The position numbers and the translations under genes are program-made. Below, piece by piece: positions 12,290-23,656 of a stretch of DNA of 64,000 bases (positions are counted from its first letter, which is position 1; each line of letters starts with the position of its first letter). The notes under the pieces are model-generated. The model did no database searches. It was not told the DNA's origin and was given only the letters and a program-made list of their open reading frames with translations. Source of the DNA: Cryptomeria japonica (lineage: Eukaryota > Streptophyta > Pinopsida > Cupressales > Cupressaceae). The stretch spans positions 403,301,389 to 403,365,388 of the forward strand of contig NC_081408.1 of the NCBI RefSeq assembly GCF_030272615.1, in the 5' to 3' direction.

Positions 12290-13485
12290 TCTAGTTTCTG
12301 GAGGAATTTGCAGTGCCTGAATCCAGTGCGGATCCATTTCCTGCATCTAAGTCACTCTTTCTTACCCATGTCTTTTGCATTTGATCTCTAATCTCTTCAA
12401 CTTTTTCTTTTCCCTTCTCATTCAATTTTGCATTCTTGTTCTTGTCTTCCAGAGCTTTCTTATCACATTCTTGCTTCTGCAAAAGCTAGCAATGTGACCC
12501 AATTTATTTCATGCATAGCATTTCACATTGTTCCTCTGATTAGGCTTGAAATTGCCTTGATTTGTCTTTGATCTGCATTGATTAGCAATATGCCCAAATA
12601 TTCCACAAGCATAGCATCTAAACATTTCTCTTTATTTTGAAAGTTGTTCATCATACTTCTGCATTCATTAGACTTGTGATAATACTTATTGCAATTGAAA
12701 CATTGATGGGAAAATGATGGAGTATTTTGATTGGCTCTATTTCTGCATTGATTTTCCATATGACCAAATTTATTACAAACAAAGCAGTTACCATTAAATT
12801 TATGAGCATTAGGTTGTCTTACTGGAGGCCTTCTTGAGTTGTTCTTCTATTGTTGAGTCTTAGGATTGCTTTGACTAGATCCATAGCTTTCTCCTTTCAA
12901 ATATCTGAGACCTTGAGTGTCATTAGGGTTCTTCTGATCGGAAAGCATTTTATCAAGCTTGGCTGAACTGATTCAGAATTTCTCCTTGTATTCATTTGCA
13001 ACATCAAGATCATATCTAATAAGATTGATCTACCTTTCAAGATCTTCCTAGTGTTGTTTAGCATCTTGTAGATCAAGCTTTAGTTGTCAATTTTCACTCT
13101 CAAGTCTGCAACATTCTTCAGATTTATCTTTCAGGGATTGAGCAAGCTTTTCTTCATTCTTCTTCCTTTCTTCAATCTCTTTTTTCAATCTCATCACAAT
13201 GAATTCTATTTCATTCTTCTGGGTTGTATTGGCTCTAGCAAGTCTATCACATTCTTCTGTCTTTTCCCTCAAGGCTTCTTCATCAATGCTTTGACTTTCT
13301 TTCTGCTTAAGCTGATCATGAAGTTCCTTTCTCTTCTCCCTTGATTTGTTCAACCGATCTTTCAATGTTTCAATGTATTCTTCGACATCTTTGAATTTTG
13401 CTTTCACTTATCGATTCTCATCTTGTGCATGATCAAGATCTTCAAGAGCAACAACTAGATGCTTTCTAAGACTACTGGAGTCCAT
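12290..13485 (-). pseudogene. gag-like protein with coiled coil and four zinc knuckles (Sirevirus-like element)
   Basis: The ATG at 13485 lies 54 bp after the tRNA-Met primer site. Translation gives a short N-terminus, then a ~110-residue heptad-rich coiled coil (about 13087-13407, rich in K, E, L, R). Next is a basic Asn/Gln-rich linker and four C-x2-C-x4-H-x4-C knuckles: CFVCNKFGHMENQC, CFNCNKYYHKSNEC, CYACGIFGHIANQC, and a fourth whose second Cys codon is TGA at 12509-12511. The globular N-terminal domain typical of Copia gag (UBN2-like) is not evident. Several stops and frameshifts make this a pseudogene. A nucleocapsid role in packaging element RNA follows from the knuckles. Confidence 0.75.
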
Positions 13486-13538
13486 TGATTCACTTTCCTA
13501 GATCTCCATCAAGCTGATAGGTTTCATCTAAGGAACTA

Positions 13539-13551
13539 GGCTCTGATACCA
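13539..13551 (-). other. primer binding site for initiator tRNA-Met
   Basis: The minus-strand sequence is TGGTATCAGAGCC, starting two bases inside the 5' LTR end at 13554. It is the standard primer site of most plant Copia elements and fixes the element's orientation as minus. Confidence 0.92.
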
Positions 13552-13553
13552 AT

Positions 13554-14637
13554 TGTTGGAATCAATGAACACTGAGGGGGGGTGAATAAGTGTTCAGCAA
13601 TATTTAACTTTCTTAATTCGTCCTTTAAACCAATTAATACAGATGAATGAAAGCAAAGTGCAGAAACACAAAGTAAACAACCACAACACCATAACACCAA
13701 TATTTTTATGTGAAAAATCGGTTAAGGGAAAAACCATGGTGGGATTCAAACCCACAATATTAATATACTCTATTAGAAGTACACAAATATTACATAAGGG
13801 AATGCACATGCATTCATCACACTGCCTTACAAAAGAGTTACAATGGTAACATACATGAAGATGAAATATGAAATAACATCCTCAAATGCTTGGAATAGTT
13901 CCGGTTAAGCACAAAATACTTTATCTTACTCAACTCTGTAGAACTTCTCTATTTTGATATTCTATAACATACCGAAGCAAAAATATTCACCTTGCACACA
14001 TGAAACTATGCACAATCAATCATACATGCACCATGCACAACCATCGATCACCAAAATGATCAAATAAACCTGTCTTATATACCCGCATCACCAATTTAGA
14101 TCAATTCCATGTCAGCCCAAAAAGCGCATAACACGCAACATGAAACATGTTACCCATGTCCACTCAAACTGATCCAAAACAACTGAGCGAACCAAAACAA
14201 AGTGTCCACATGTTTGTCACATGTCAACTCATTGAACTTCAACGTATAAATACTCACCAAAATTGATCCGCAAGATCCGCACGTAAAATCTTCACACGCT
14301 ACTGCTAATGAACACTGTTCTACCAGAAAACTATCTATCAGATCTTCCAACCAACACAAAAATTAACACTGGAAGCCACAAACCTAGAATAAGGTAAAAT
14401 GCATATCCACAATACATCTCCCAAATCTTCAAATAAAAATACTCAACCGAAATAATTCGTTGACCACCAAATTGTACACTCTGCCGAATACACTGTTCTC
14501 ACCGGACCACACAGATACTTGATCAATCTTCAATCAATCTTCTGGAATGATGAAAACATGGACTACAAATTACAAATATGATATGAGTTGCCATCAAGGA
14601 AAACATCTCAATATACATGCAATGTTTCTTGCCAACA
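13554..14637 (-). repeat. 5' LTR of Sirevirus-like element
   Basis: This partners 7280-8424, with TGTTGGAATCAATGAAC at the low-coordinate end and TTGCCAACA at the high end. It is followed at 14638 by ATCTA, the putative target duplicate. It adjoins the tRNA-Met primer site, which makes it the 5' LTR in minus sense. Confidence 0.9.
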
Positions 14638-14640
14638 ATC

Positions 14641-17420
14641 TACCATAATTCTTAGGAGAGTCCATTAATTGTCTTAGATACATGGTTTGATTTAGATTAT
14701 ATTCTCCCATGCCTTTGTCCTTGAATTTTTATTTAAGCTCTTCATGTTTTGATGTGAAATATTTTAATGATTCTGGATCGATGTATGCTGAAGATGAAGC
14801 AGCCTCTTGATTGATGGAAACTATTGTTTTGGGTCTTGGTCGAAGATTATTGCCATAAATGTATGGATTTGGTTCACCTTTGACTATGACTTTAGTTTCA
14901 TTGTGTGGGAACTTGATACATTGGTGATAATTCAAAGGTACTATTCTCATTGCACGTATCCATGGTCATCCCAAAAGAATGTTGTATGTGAGATCAAAAT
15001 CAAGGTCTCGAAAAACCACATCCTTTATTGTTGGCCCAACTCTTAGAGGTAGAATGACTATTCCTTTTGAGGAGCGTTCTTCATCATCATATGCCTTTAT
15101 GGTGATATTCTTTATAGAATCCATAGAGTTTTCAAAGTATCCCAATGGTATGAGAGCTTTCAATATACAAATATTGAGTCCTTCTCCATCTATCAAGAGT
15201 CATTTTATGTGGTGTTTATAGAGAAAACAATTGCAATTTGAAGTGGTGCATTGTGCAATTGTTGTGGAGGAGTGCCATTTGCTTTTATGAATGTAATAAA
15301 GGAAGGAGGGGTAGAAAGGTGTCCCACCATGGCTTGAAACTAGTCCATGTTCAGATCGGTAGGAATAGATGTCTCTCTCAATATTTTGTCCCAAATAGCC
15401 TCATGTGAGGGTGAAATGCTCAAAAGCTCAAGGATCAAAATAAGAGCGAGTGTCTTTCCTAATTTGTATATTAGGTCATATTGGCTATTAAATGAAGATG
15501 AAGTTGTTTTGGGTGCAACACCTTGTAAAGTAACTTTACCCCCTTGAGTAAAGACATTGCATTTGGGGGCTTTTCCTTTTATGATTATGGTAGACACATG
15601 GTTGTCCAATTCTGAAATATGGTTGACAGTGTAATCATAGGACATATTAGTATAATTGGCATTGTTGTCCATTTTAGGGGCCTTTCCCTTATCGTGTTTT
15701 GGAAATGGTTCCTTGAACATCGCATGTCCTTCATTGGAAGTGTGACCATCAACTTCTATTGTGCCATTGTCAATAAGATCTTGGATGAGATTATTCAATT
15801 TGTGGCAATTTCTAGTCTTATGACCCTTGCTCTTGTGATATTTGCAAAATTCATCATCATTCCACCATGTAGGATTTACCCTTGGTTCAAATGGTTGATT
15901 ATTTGGAAATGTAATGAGAAGCCAATTTCTACAATATAGTTTCTATTGGTTCTCCCAAAGGTGTGTATTTCCTTGAAGGTCTTGGCACTCTTTGTGTATT
16001 CACTTGATTGTTGGATGAACTAGTACCAGTAAAGTTATCATTGGATTTACCATATTGGCATCCACAACCCCATCATTAAAATTATTCTTGTTCTTGTTCC
16101 AAAATCAGGGTTTATCTTTCCCATTAGGATCATCTTTGTTCTCTTTAAATAGTTTGATGGTGCTCATCCCAATGAGGACCTTCTCAATCGATAGAAATTT
16201 TTCAATAACTTCCTTGAAAGTAGAAAAATATGCCATTCAAAGCTCATATCCAATTTCCTTGTTCACATTTTAGGTAAACATCTCAACCATTTGGTTTTGT
16301 GGGATTTGACAAGGGCAATGACTAGCCAGACTTCTCCAACATTGTAAGAATGATGCAAAATACTCTCTATTTTTCTACTTTGTGTTGCATAAAGTAGTCA
16401 TTGATACCTAGACTTTGTGGAAATAATCTCATCAAATAGGAATCCTCTCTTGCCACCTCTATGCAAGCCTTAAAGAATTCTCTAATATGTGCCTTGGGAT
16501 CTCCTTTTCTTTTGTACTTGTCAAACTTGGTATCATGAAATGAGGTAGAAAAGGAGGCATTGGTATGCTTCGATCATATGGATAAGGACATATGTAATTG
16601 ATTCTGTAGCCTTTGTTGGTGTTTTCATACTTGCTATCTGTTGTTGCAATTCCTTAATCTATTGTTGCAAATAACTACTAGGTGGTGCTTTGTCTCTTTG
16701 AGTTATTCCCATGCCTGAGCCACCAAGAAGAGGAGGAGGAGGAATGCAATGCATGTAAGGGTGATATTGGTCAGATATATTCTCATATGAGGGAGGCATG
16801 TAATTGTTGTAAGGGCTACTTGGTATTGTAAGCTTGATCTTGAGCATTGCCCCAAAATCTCACACATGGTGTTCTTGCATAAGGATTGACATGATCTTGG
16901 GTAGTCTCTTATTGATGAGCATATGCAATGGTATTCCTTCTCCCTTGGAGAGGATGAGCATGGGGTTGTTCATGAATGTTTCTAGCATCATTGGTATAAG
17001 TATGAGTATCAATCACTTCGGGTTTTTGAAACAATGATGGGGTTGACTCAGGCACGCTACACTCACGTCTATGTCCACCATCATGACCACTAGAATTAGT
17101 TTGATTGGGTTCCTCTTCCAAAGTTTGTGACACATCAAAGTCATGGGGAAATATTGCACCACTTTAAACAAATAATTATAAGAATTATTGATTCTCTCTT
17201 CTCATGATTTCTTCAACCACTCAAATAAATCACGCATCAGATATAGTGTCTTGAATATTTGTTGTAGAAATGGACTCATTATCAACATCTAGTCGATTAT
17301 TGTGATTCTCAAAAGATTGTGGGTTGTAAAATTCATCTTCATGAAACTCATATGTTTCCATGTTTAGATATTATTGAGCTTCTTTAGCTTGTCTTCTAAT
17401 ACTTTGTGAACATGTTTCAA
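14641..17420 (-). pseudogene. Tat-like gypsy gag-protease, decayed
   Basis: Minus-strand translation gives, from high to low coordinates, a gag region (about 15900-17420) with Pro-rich segments. A Cys/His stretch follows at about 15800-15890 (FCKYHKSKGHKTRNC), then a linker (15340-15798). Next comes a protease-like domain (14729-15220: LLIDGEGLN, IVILPLRVGP, DLTYNILLG then PWIR). The ILLG-x-PW motif is the conserved C-terminal flap-distal motif of gypsy retropepsins. The usual D-S/T-G catalytic triplet reads D-G-E here. Several stops and frameshifts disrupt the frame. The reading frame is severed at 14640 by the Sirevirus-like insertion and resumes below 7275. Confidence 0.8.
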
Positions 17421-18223
17421 CCATGAAAGACCTTGGCTAAAATGGAGGATGGAAGAAATGTGAAGACTATGGAAGACCAAGAGGGTTATGAAATGGAAAA
17501 TGAATCTAGGGTTGGATTGCAATGTCCCAAAATATTATTCTGAGATAAGTGTGATGATCTAAATCAAGGTGTGGACTCCTAATGAGGTAAGTTGACCTTA
17601 ACTAGAGATGTCCAAATGGTACCCAAGATGATAAATTTGATTCAGGAACCACCTAGAGATGTAATGTAATGTGTTTGCAAGATATGATAGGGACTAATAA
17701 ACAACCTTTTGACTCTAGATGAAAAGTGTGAGAGGGGATTGTAAATGATATCTGAAAATGGATGAAAAGCCTAGACCAAATAATGGTTGACCTAAATGAA
17801 ATCCTATGGAATCAACCTTAGAAGCTCTTAATGATTCCAGAAACACAGACGCAGTTTCAGAGTCCAAAGATGCAGTTTCATAGTTGCAATGTAATTCTCA
17901 GTTTTGTCCAAATATGTGGTATAAAGTCGTAGATGTGCGCCAAAAGATGACACAAACATGATTTCACTGTTGATAATGTTTTCTCAATTTTGTTCAAATA
18001 CGTGCCAAAAATTGACATAGACGTGACAAGATGATGCACAATGCATTTTTAATGCTCACAGTGTTTTCTCAATTCTGCTTAGACATGTGCGAGAAATAGA
18101 CTCAGACATGAAAAGATGAGTTGTATACACATTAGAAATGAGCACAAACATGGCCAAAGAGATCATATACATGTTGGAAGTGAACATAGACAAGTTTCTA
18201 ACAAATTTTTTATTTTTGCCTTG
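17421..18223 (-). other. leader of the Tat-like element (gag-proximal part)
   Basis: This is noncoding DNA between the gag start and the foldback repeat. It is rich in short, degenerate phrases such as GCAGTTTCA and CAGTTTTGTCCAAATA, repeated at 17840-18090. I see no gene, and stops are dense in all frames. Confidence 0.5.
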
Positions 18224-19743
18224 TTGTCACCAAGATTGCATTTGTGATGCTCAAGCTGAAAGCTAAACAATCTTGTGAAACATGGGATGATTTCCAGGCC
18301 CGTGGGTTGCCTATGATGGAAATCAACCTCCTGAGTGAGCTGGTTCTCTTTGATGAATCTCCTGCAGACTTAACTTGATGGGAAAAGGGATAGGAAGAAA
18401 CTTGAATGGAAACCTATCCTAAGAGGTAATGCACCAAATGTTTAAGAAAACCTAATCAGCTGCACTAAATCACAACACATCTTAACAAAAAGAGCTTTGT
18501 TTATAACAACTCAACTAAGCATATAATACATAAATATTTTATAGAAAAGGGCTAATTTCAGAGCTTGCTTGAAGGAAAATAAAATATTCTCACAACTTCA
18601 AACTACCAATACTAACTGAACACAATCTATAACCTATATTACTATGCATCTTCTTGCATTAATGATATTTAAAAGAGACAACATCAAAGGATTCTAAAAA
18701 TAATCACAAAAATATCATCGAATAAATTGCTCAACACAATACACAAAGTATTAAGGAGGAAAATCTACTGCTATTTTATTATAAAAATGAAAGAGCAACA
18801 GGTTTTCCTCCTTAATACTTCATGTGTTGTGTTGAATGAATGATTTGATCAAATTTTTGTGGTTTATAAGCAAATCCTTTGATTTTGTCTCTTTTAATCA
18901 GTATTAATTCAAGAAGATGCATGATTAATATAGGTATTAGATTCTGTAATATGATTTTGATAAGTTTGAAGTTGAGAAGAGTTTATTTTCCTTCAAGCAA
19001 GCTTTCAAATAAGACCCTTTCTATGAATTATTTATGTTTGGTGTGGAGCCTGATCAATCTACAAGTGGGAGATTGTTGATATGTGGTGATTAATCATGCA
19101 AGTATTGTACACTCGTTATGTATCCTCACCGGTTTTGTTGAAAAAAACTGACTTTGAAAAAAACCCTAAAAATAACCAACTTTGAGTGTTGCCCTAAAAG
19201 TTGCTTGTTATAAGCGGCTGGAATGTAAAAGGGCAATGTAATGGTGTTGTACTAATTTACTGGATAATAAGAAAAGATTGGATGACTGTGTTTTGTGGAT
19301 GTATCCCATCTTGGGTGAACCACGTTAAATCTATTTGCTATTTATGTTATGCATTTTTCTTCATCTTTTGTGTTTGTATCTGCACATAATTGTTAATTTA
19401 TATTTGCTCCGGATCTGCCTAAACCCTAACAATTTATGTATTACATACATAGTTGAGCTGTGATAAACAAAGCTCTTTTTATTGAGATGTGTTGTGAGTT
19501 ATTATAGTTGGTTAAGCTTCTTGATCATTTGGTGCATCACCTCTTAGGATAGGTTCTGTTTCAAAGCATTCTTCCTATGCCTTTTCCCATCAAGGTTAGT
19601 CTGTAGAAGGTTCATCAAAGTGAAATAGCTCACTTTGAAGGTTGATTTCCATCATAGGTAACCCATAGGCCTGGAAATAATCCCATGTTTCACAAGATTG
19701 TTGAGCTTTTAGCTTAAGCATCATGGGTGCAATCTTGGTGACA
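18224..19743. repeat. 1.5-kb foldback (long inverted repeat) in the Tat leader
   Basis: The left arm, about 18224-18764, is the reverse complement of the right arm, about 18802-19034 plus 19437-19743, over some 540 bp at roughly 80-85% by eye. Only ~37 bp of loop separates them. Outer ends are TGTCACCAAGATTGCA and its complement. The right arm is interrupted by a solo LTR (19035-19431). The outer third of both arms shares a coding-like stretch with few silent disruptions (KLKAKQSCETWDDFQ versus KLKAQQSCETWDYFQ), of unknown origin. It could be a foldback transposon or an inverted duplication of a transcribed fragment. Neighbouring Tat leader lies on both sides. Confidence 0.85.
19035..19431 (+). 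mobile_element. solo LTR of a Tork/Tnt1-like Copia family
   Basis: The sequence begins TGTTTGGTGTGGAGCC and ends CCCTAACA, flanked by perfect 5-bp repeats ATTTA at 19030-19034 and 19432-19436. It is homologous, in opposite orientation, to the LTR at 60293-60762 of the Copia element at the right end of the window. No internal region remains, so this is a solo LTR from LTR-LTR recombination. It sits inside one arm of the foldback and therefore postdates it. Confidence 0.9.
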
Positions 19744-21444
19744 TGTCCAAAAATTTTCAATTGTTGATAAGTGATCAGATCTCAATGTTGATGTTTTTGT
19801 GGCAAGAAAACATGGCAGATAAGAAGATAAAATATTTGAAGGTGTGTTGTCCAAAATCTAAGCGCAAATGTGTATGTTTTTTAGGTCAAAATAGTCCAAT
19901 TTCCATGGGTCTCAACACAATTGAAAATAATTGAAAGCATGCACAACCTAGGTTTGGAAAGATGATACTACTTGCTGAGTCCCCACTTGGATTTCTCCAA
20001 ATACTAAAACAAGATGGATAGAAAGAGACTTGGTGGTATTGGCTCCCCCACCATGACACTCACTTCTTGGGCACACCGAAATCTCATACTCGAAAAAATA
20101 CAAAGGTCTTATGAATCAAGGGATATCTATCTCAACAATGAGTAGTAACAATGTGGGGCAGCTTCGGAGGTCCAACCTCCTACACCAGCAAGCAAATAGG
20201 GATTTTGGGCCACTAAAACAATTGGTGTCTAGTAATGTTTTGGGGTATACTAGTGGTCATACATGTGGCGTTTCACTCAATTAAGAGGTCTCCCAGCCCT
20301 TTCGGGTTTTACGTATCATAAGGATATTGGAGGAGACATCTATTTGTATAACACATTAGCATGAGGTGATAAGAGACTTTTGTCAAAAACCATAATTATT
20401 TATATAACATAATGAAACAAAGTATTGCTTGGGTCGTTTTCTCACACTTAGCCTTAAGGGCTTCTCGGGAGGTGGACCCTCTAAAAGACAATAACAATAC
20501 TCTTACACCCAAGATCCAATGGAAGGCGAGGGGAGAGGATACTTTTTCACCACCTTAAGGTTATGAACAAAAATGTGCCAAAAGCACAAGACACTTCAAA
20601 CAAAGTTCATTTACCCCTAATGAAAATCTTGTGAGCCTAATTAAACTAGAAAATGAAAAACACACATCTAAATTACCCTTGCAAGAAAATGATTAGTAGT
20701 TTCAATGCTTACCCCAACCTGCAAGCAAACTTGTTAGGTTAATTTTAAAAATCCCAAAATGAAATGTGAAAAGGGGCCTTTGACAAGACAAAAGAGACAT
20801 CTGCACCACTTCATTAGGCCACAAAGGTTAGACAAAAAGAAAATCAAATATGAAATCTAACCCTAATTTAAAGACAAAAATAAAATGTAGAAAACATAGA
20901 TACTGGTATACCTGAGACAAACGTAAAAAGACTTAGACAAAGACTTGTCAAAAACTTGCAACCCGCAAAATCACATAAAACATATACGCGACATAAAAGA
21001 TTGCATACGCAACATAAAGTATGGCATATGCAGAAATAAATAACAGATACGTGGCATAAAATTATAAATACATGATTTTATAAAACATAGATGCGAAAAG
21101 ATGAAACGAAGACGTGACAAAAAGTGATCAAAAGTTGTTAGATCTGAAATCGCTCACGCGACAATAGAATACAGATACATAGTAGAAAGATACTTATACG
21201 TGCCGAAAATAAATGCACACATGCCGCCAATAATCACAAATACACTGATAGCAAAAATAGACACAATTTTGATGAAAACCTACAAAACAGAAAATCGACA
21301 AAAACATAGACGCGATAGAATGATGCGTACACACGATTTCAGCTTGGAAATGTTGCCAATCCTATCTGCAACTTGACAAAAGACTAACAAAATGAAAAAT
21401 AATGTTAAAAACAAGGGACTAAGCTCTCACCAGGTATGCCAAAA
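19744..21444 (-). other. leader of the Tat-like element (LTR-proximal part)
   Basis: No gene is visible. At 20900-21340 there are many degenerate copies of a short phrase like ATACGCGACATAAAAG, resembling the phrases at 17840-18180 on the other side of the foldback. At 21422-21444 the minus strand reads TTTTGGCATACCTGG next to the LTR end, which is the expected place for the primer site. I could not assign the tRNA. Confidence 0.5.
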
Positions 21445-22175
21445 TGTATATGGTGAAATTGGAATGTTAAACTATTGCAAAACCAAATGAAGATCCAACC
21501 ACATAAAACCCTAGTTCTACAATTAAAATCCACCATACACCAATGAAGAACCTAAAACATGCAAAACATCAAAACATGAAATATTATACCATTCGCATGC
21601 TTAGTAGGGTTTGATCTCCATGGTTTCCTATCTTGATTGACCATGCTTTGATATTATTGCTCTCAGATTTTGTATTGTGCGCAAGAGCTCAAAAAAGAAT
21701 GGATTATGGTTGTGTAGATGCTTGATTACTTGATCGCTATGAAGGGTTGCATGGAATTTGATTTGCTTGTTAGGGTTTGTCAAGGATGAAAGGATCCTCT
21801 TATGTAGAGAACACCTTAGAAAATGGAGGGATAGGATTAAGAGGTGGAATAATAAATGGTTGATTAGGATTAGGGGGTAGGTATGGAAAATGGGAAAATA
21901 TTAGAGAGGTGGTTAAAGGTAAATTAAGAGATGAATGACAAGTTTCATGGAAGGAAAAAGATAACAAATTAATTAAATAAATGAAGATCTATCTAACTAA
22001 TAGAAGAAGTGGGGTCAATTAAATAAAAAATATATTTATTTAATTTTGGGGAAAATATAATTTAAATAAATAAAAATATTTATTTAAATAGGAAAAAACT
22101 AGAAGAGAATAAGTGAATTAATTAAATAAAAAAATAATTTATTTAATTAGGATAGGACAATTTTAGGTGTCTACA
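21445..22175 (-). repeat. 5' LTR of the Tat-like gypsy element
   Basis: In minus sense it starts TGTAGACACCTAAAATTG and ends ACCATATACA, giving 731 bp. It contains AT-rich ATTTAAATAAA runs in its first third. It abuts the chromovirus protease reading frame at 22176, where the frame stops abruptly; this supports the boundary. The partner 3' LTR is not in the window, so the element must extend past position 1 or have lost that end. Confidence 0.7.
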
Positions 22176-23559
22176 TGCATGATGTTACAAAGTATCTCAT
22201 CATGGTAGTTCTGAATTTTGAAATCTTTGAAGCATTTCTCATTAACCAAAACCCTCAATCTTCTCATTGATCTAGTATGGATGCGGATGTCTCCTCCTCT
22301 CTAACTTCAACTTAGTAACCCTCTATGCTGATACACGATTATTAGTGCTACCATCATCAATGATCACATTAGAGACTTTTCCTTCGCATTTGCATTTGGT
22401 GTGAAACAAGCTCTTCCTCTGAATTGGATCCACTTCTTTATTCACCAAGAATCTTCTTTTGACAAGAGCATGTCCTCATTTCACATCTTCAAAATGTGAA
22501 GACTCAAAATCTCCATCTACATGGACAACTCTGGCATTACCCTTGGGTCTTCTGTTAATCATATTTTGACATTTAGGATGCTCAAAGGATCGATGTCCTT
22601 CTTCTCTACATTGGAAACAAGTCCCATGAAATCCTTCTCTTCCAAGGCCTCGTCCAAATCTCTCTTCCTCTTTGATCATTATTTTGTTCTTGAGGATGAT
22701 AGGCATTATCTCCCTTTTGGCCTTGACTTCCACTAGTTTATTCAATCTTCTTTTGATCTTCATTTCAATCTCCATCTGATCGACCTTTCCCTCTTTGCTT
22801 TCTTTCTAATCTTATATTTATCTTCCCCTCCACCTTCAAAGAAAAATGGTATGCATCCTCAATAGTAGTCATTCAAACAAGAATTAGCTCCTCTTGTATG
22901 CTTGGCTTCAAATCATTGATGTAATGTGCTATCTTCTCCTTGTTAGCCTTAGAAGTTCTAATCAAGATTTGATAGAACTCTTTTGTATACTCTTTGACAT
23001 ATTAGCTTGCTTGCTTCAAACTTTGCATCTTCTTTGGCAATTTAAGCTCATAATCCATGGGAATGAATTGCCTTTTCAAATTTTCCACCATATGATCCCA
23101 TCTTATTATATTGTCTTTGCTCCTTCTATTTCTTTGCAACTAGACTTAAATTCACCAAATACTTGCATGACCCTTTATCTTGGTCTTTACAAACTTGACC
23201 CTTTCAGAACTGGCCACTTCTTTATACTTAAAATATTCTTCTATATCATTGATCCAATCGATCAGCTCCTCTGGATTTAGGCTTCCAAAAAATATTGGAA
23301 CTTCCACCTTTGGCCTCTTTCCAATCTTGGATATGGATCTTAGATATCTATCCTCTTCAGGATCTCGCACAAAATCTTGTTCTTCTTCAAATTGTCCTTC
23401 CTCATCAGTTTCATCTTCACTTTCAACTTGTCTTCTTTGTTCTACTCCTCTATGCAACTCTACTTGCATTGCTTGCTCTTGTCTCTAGAGGACTCTAAAA
23501 TCCTCATCTGAAACAAAATTTCTTCCACCATACATACCACACATTGCTCTCGGAGGCAT
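22176..23559 (-). pseudogene. chromovirus-like Ty3/gypsy gag and protease, truncated by insertion
   Basis: The minus-strand ATG at 23559 (MPPRAMCGMYGG) starts a gag with an acidic N-terminus. Conserved gag phrases follow (23152-23330: KVEVPIFFGSLNPEELIDWI, KFVKTKIKGHASIW). A zinc knuckle lies at about 22590-22630 (CFQCREEGHRSFEHP, with the last ligand altered). The protease then shows FHTKCKCEGKV and IIDDGSTNN (the D-S-G triplet reads D-D-G). The frame stops at 22176 within the protease, exactly where the Tat LTR begins. Stops and frameshifts (for example at 22990-23150) show decay. The rest of pol should lie on the far side of the Tat element, outside the window. Confidence 0.82.
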
Positions 23560-23640
23560 CTTAACAACGAGCCACAACCACAATTCTTGGTGCAAACCGC
23601 CTCACTTTTGACACTCTGTCTAAACACTTAGGAACTCCTC

Positions 23641-23651
23641 CTCTAATACCA
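23641..23651 (-). other. primer binding site of the chromovirus-like element
   Basis: The minus strand reads TGGTATTAGAG, one transition away from the initiator tRNA-Met site TGGTATCAGAG. It lies 5 bp from the inferred LTR end at 23657. Confidence 0.65.
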
Positions 23652-23656
23652 CTTGA

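Larger units (their letters stand above)
7280..14637 (-). mobile_element. complete Sirevirus-like LTR element without pol, nested in the Tat element
   Basis: Two long direct repeats (7280-8424 and 13554-14637), each with TG...CA ends, bound a 5.1-kb interior. Flanking pentamers are GTCTA on the left and ATCTA on the right, which fits a 5-bp target duplication with one change. Next to the right-hand LTR, in minus sense, is TGGTATCAGAGCC, the classic binding site for initiator-Met tRNA. Next to the left-hand LTR is an AAAGGGGGAGA polypurine tract, with further copies nearby. The interior encodes a gag-like protein with coiled coil and zinc knuckles, then a ~970-codon unrecognised ORF. No RT, RNase H or integrase motif is visible. 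It interrupts the Tat element, so it is the younger of the two. LTR divergence and stops show it is not recent. Confidence 0.9.

Noticed and set aside
13735-13760. B-box-like GGGATTCAAACCCAC in the Sirevirus-like LTR as a tRNA gene
   Set aside because: It has no A box or cloverleaf context, and it is conserved in both LTRs as part of the LTR sequence.
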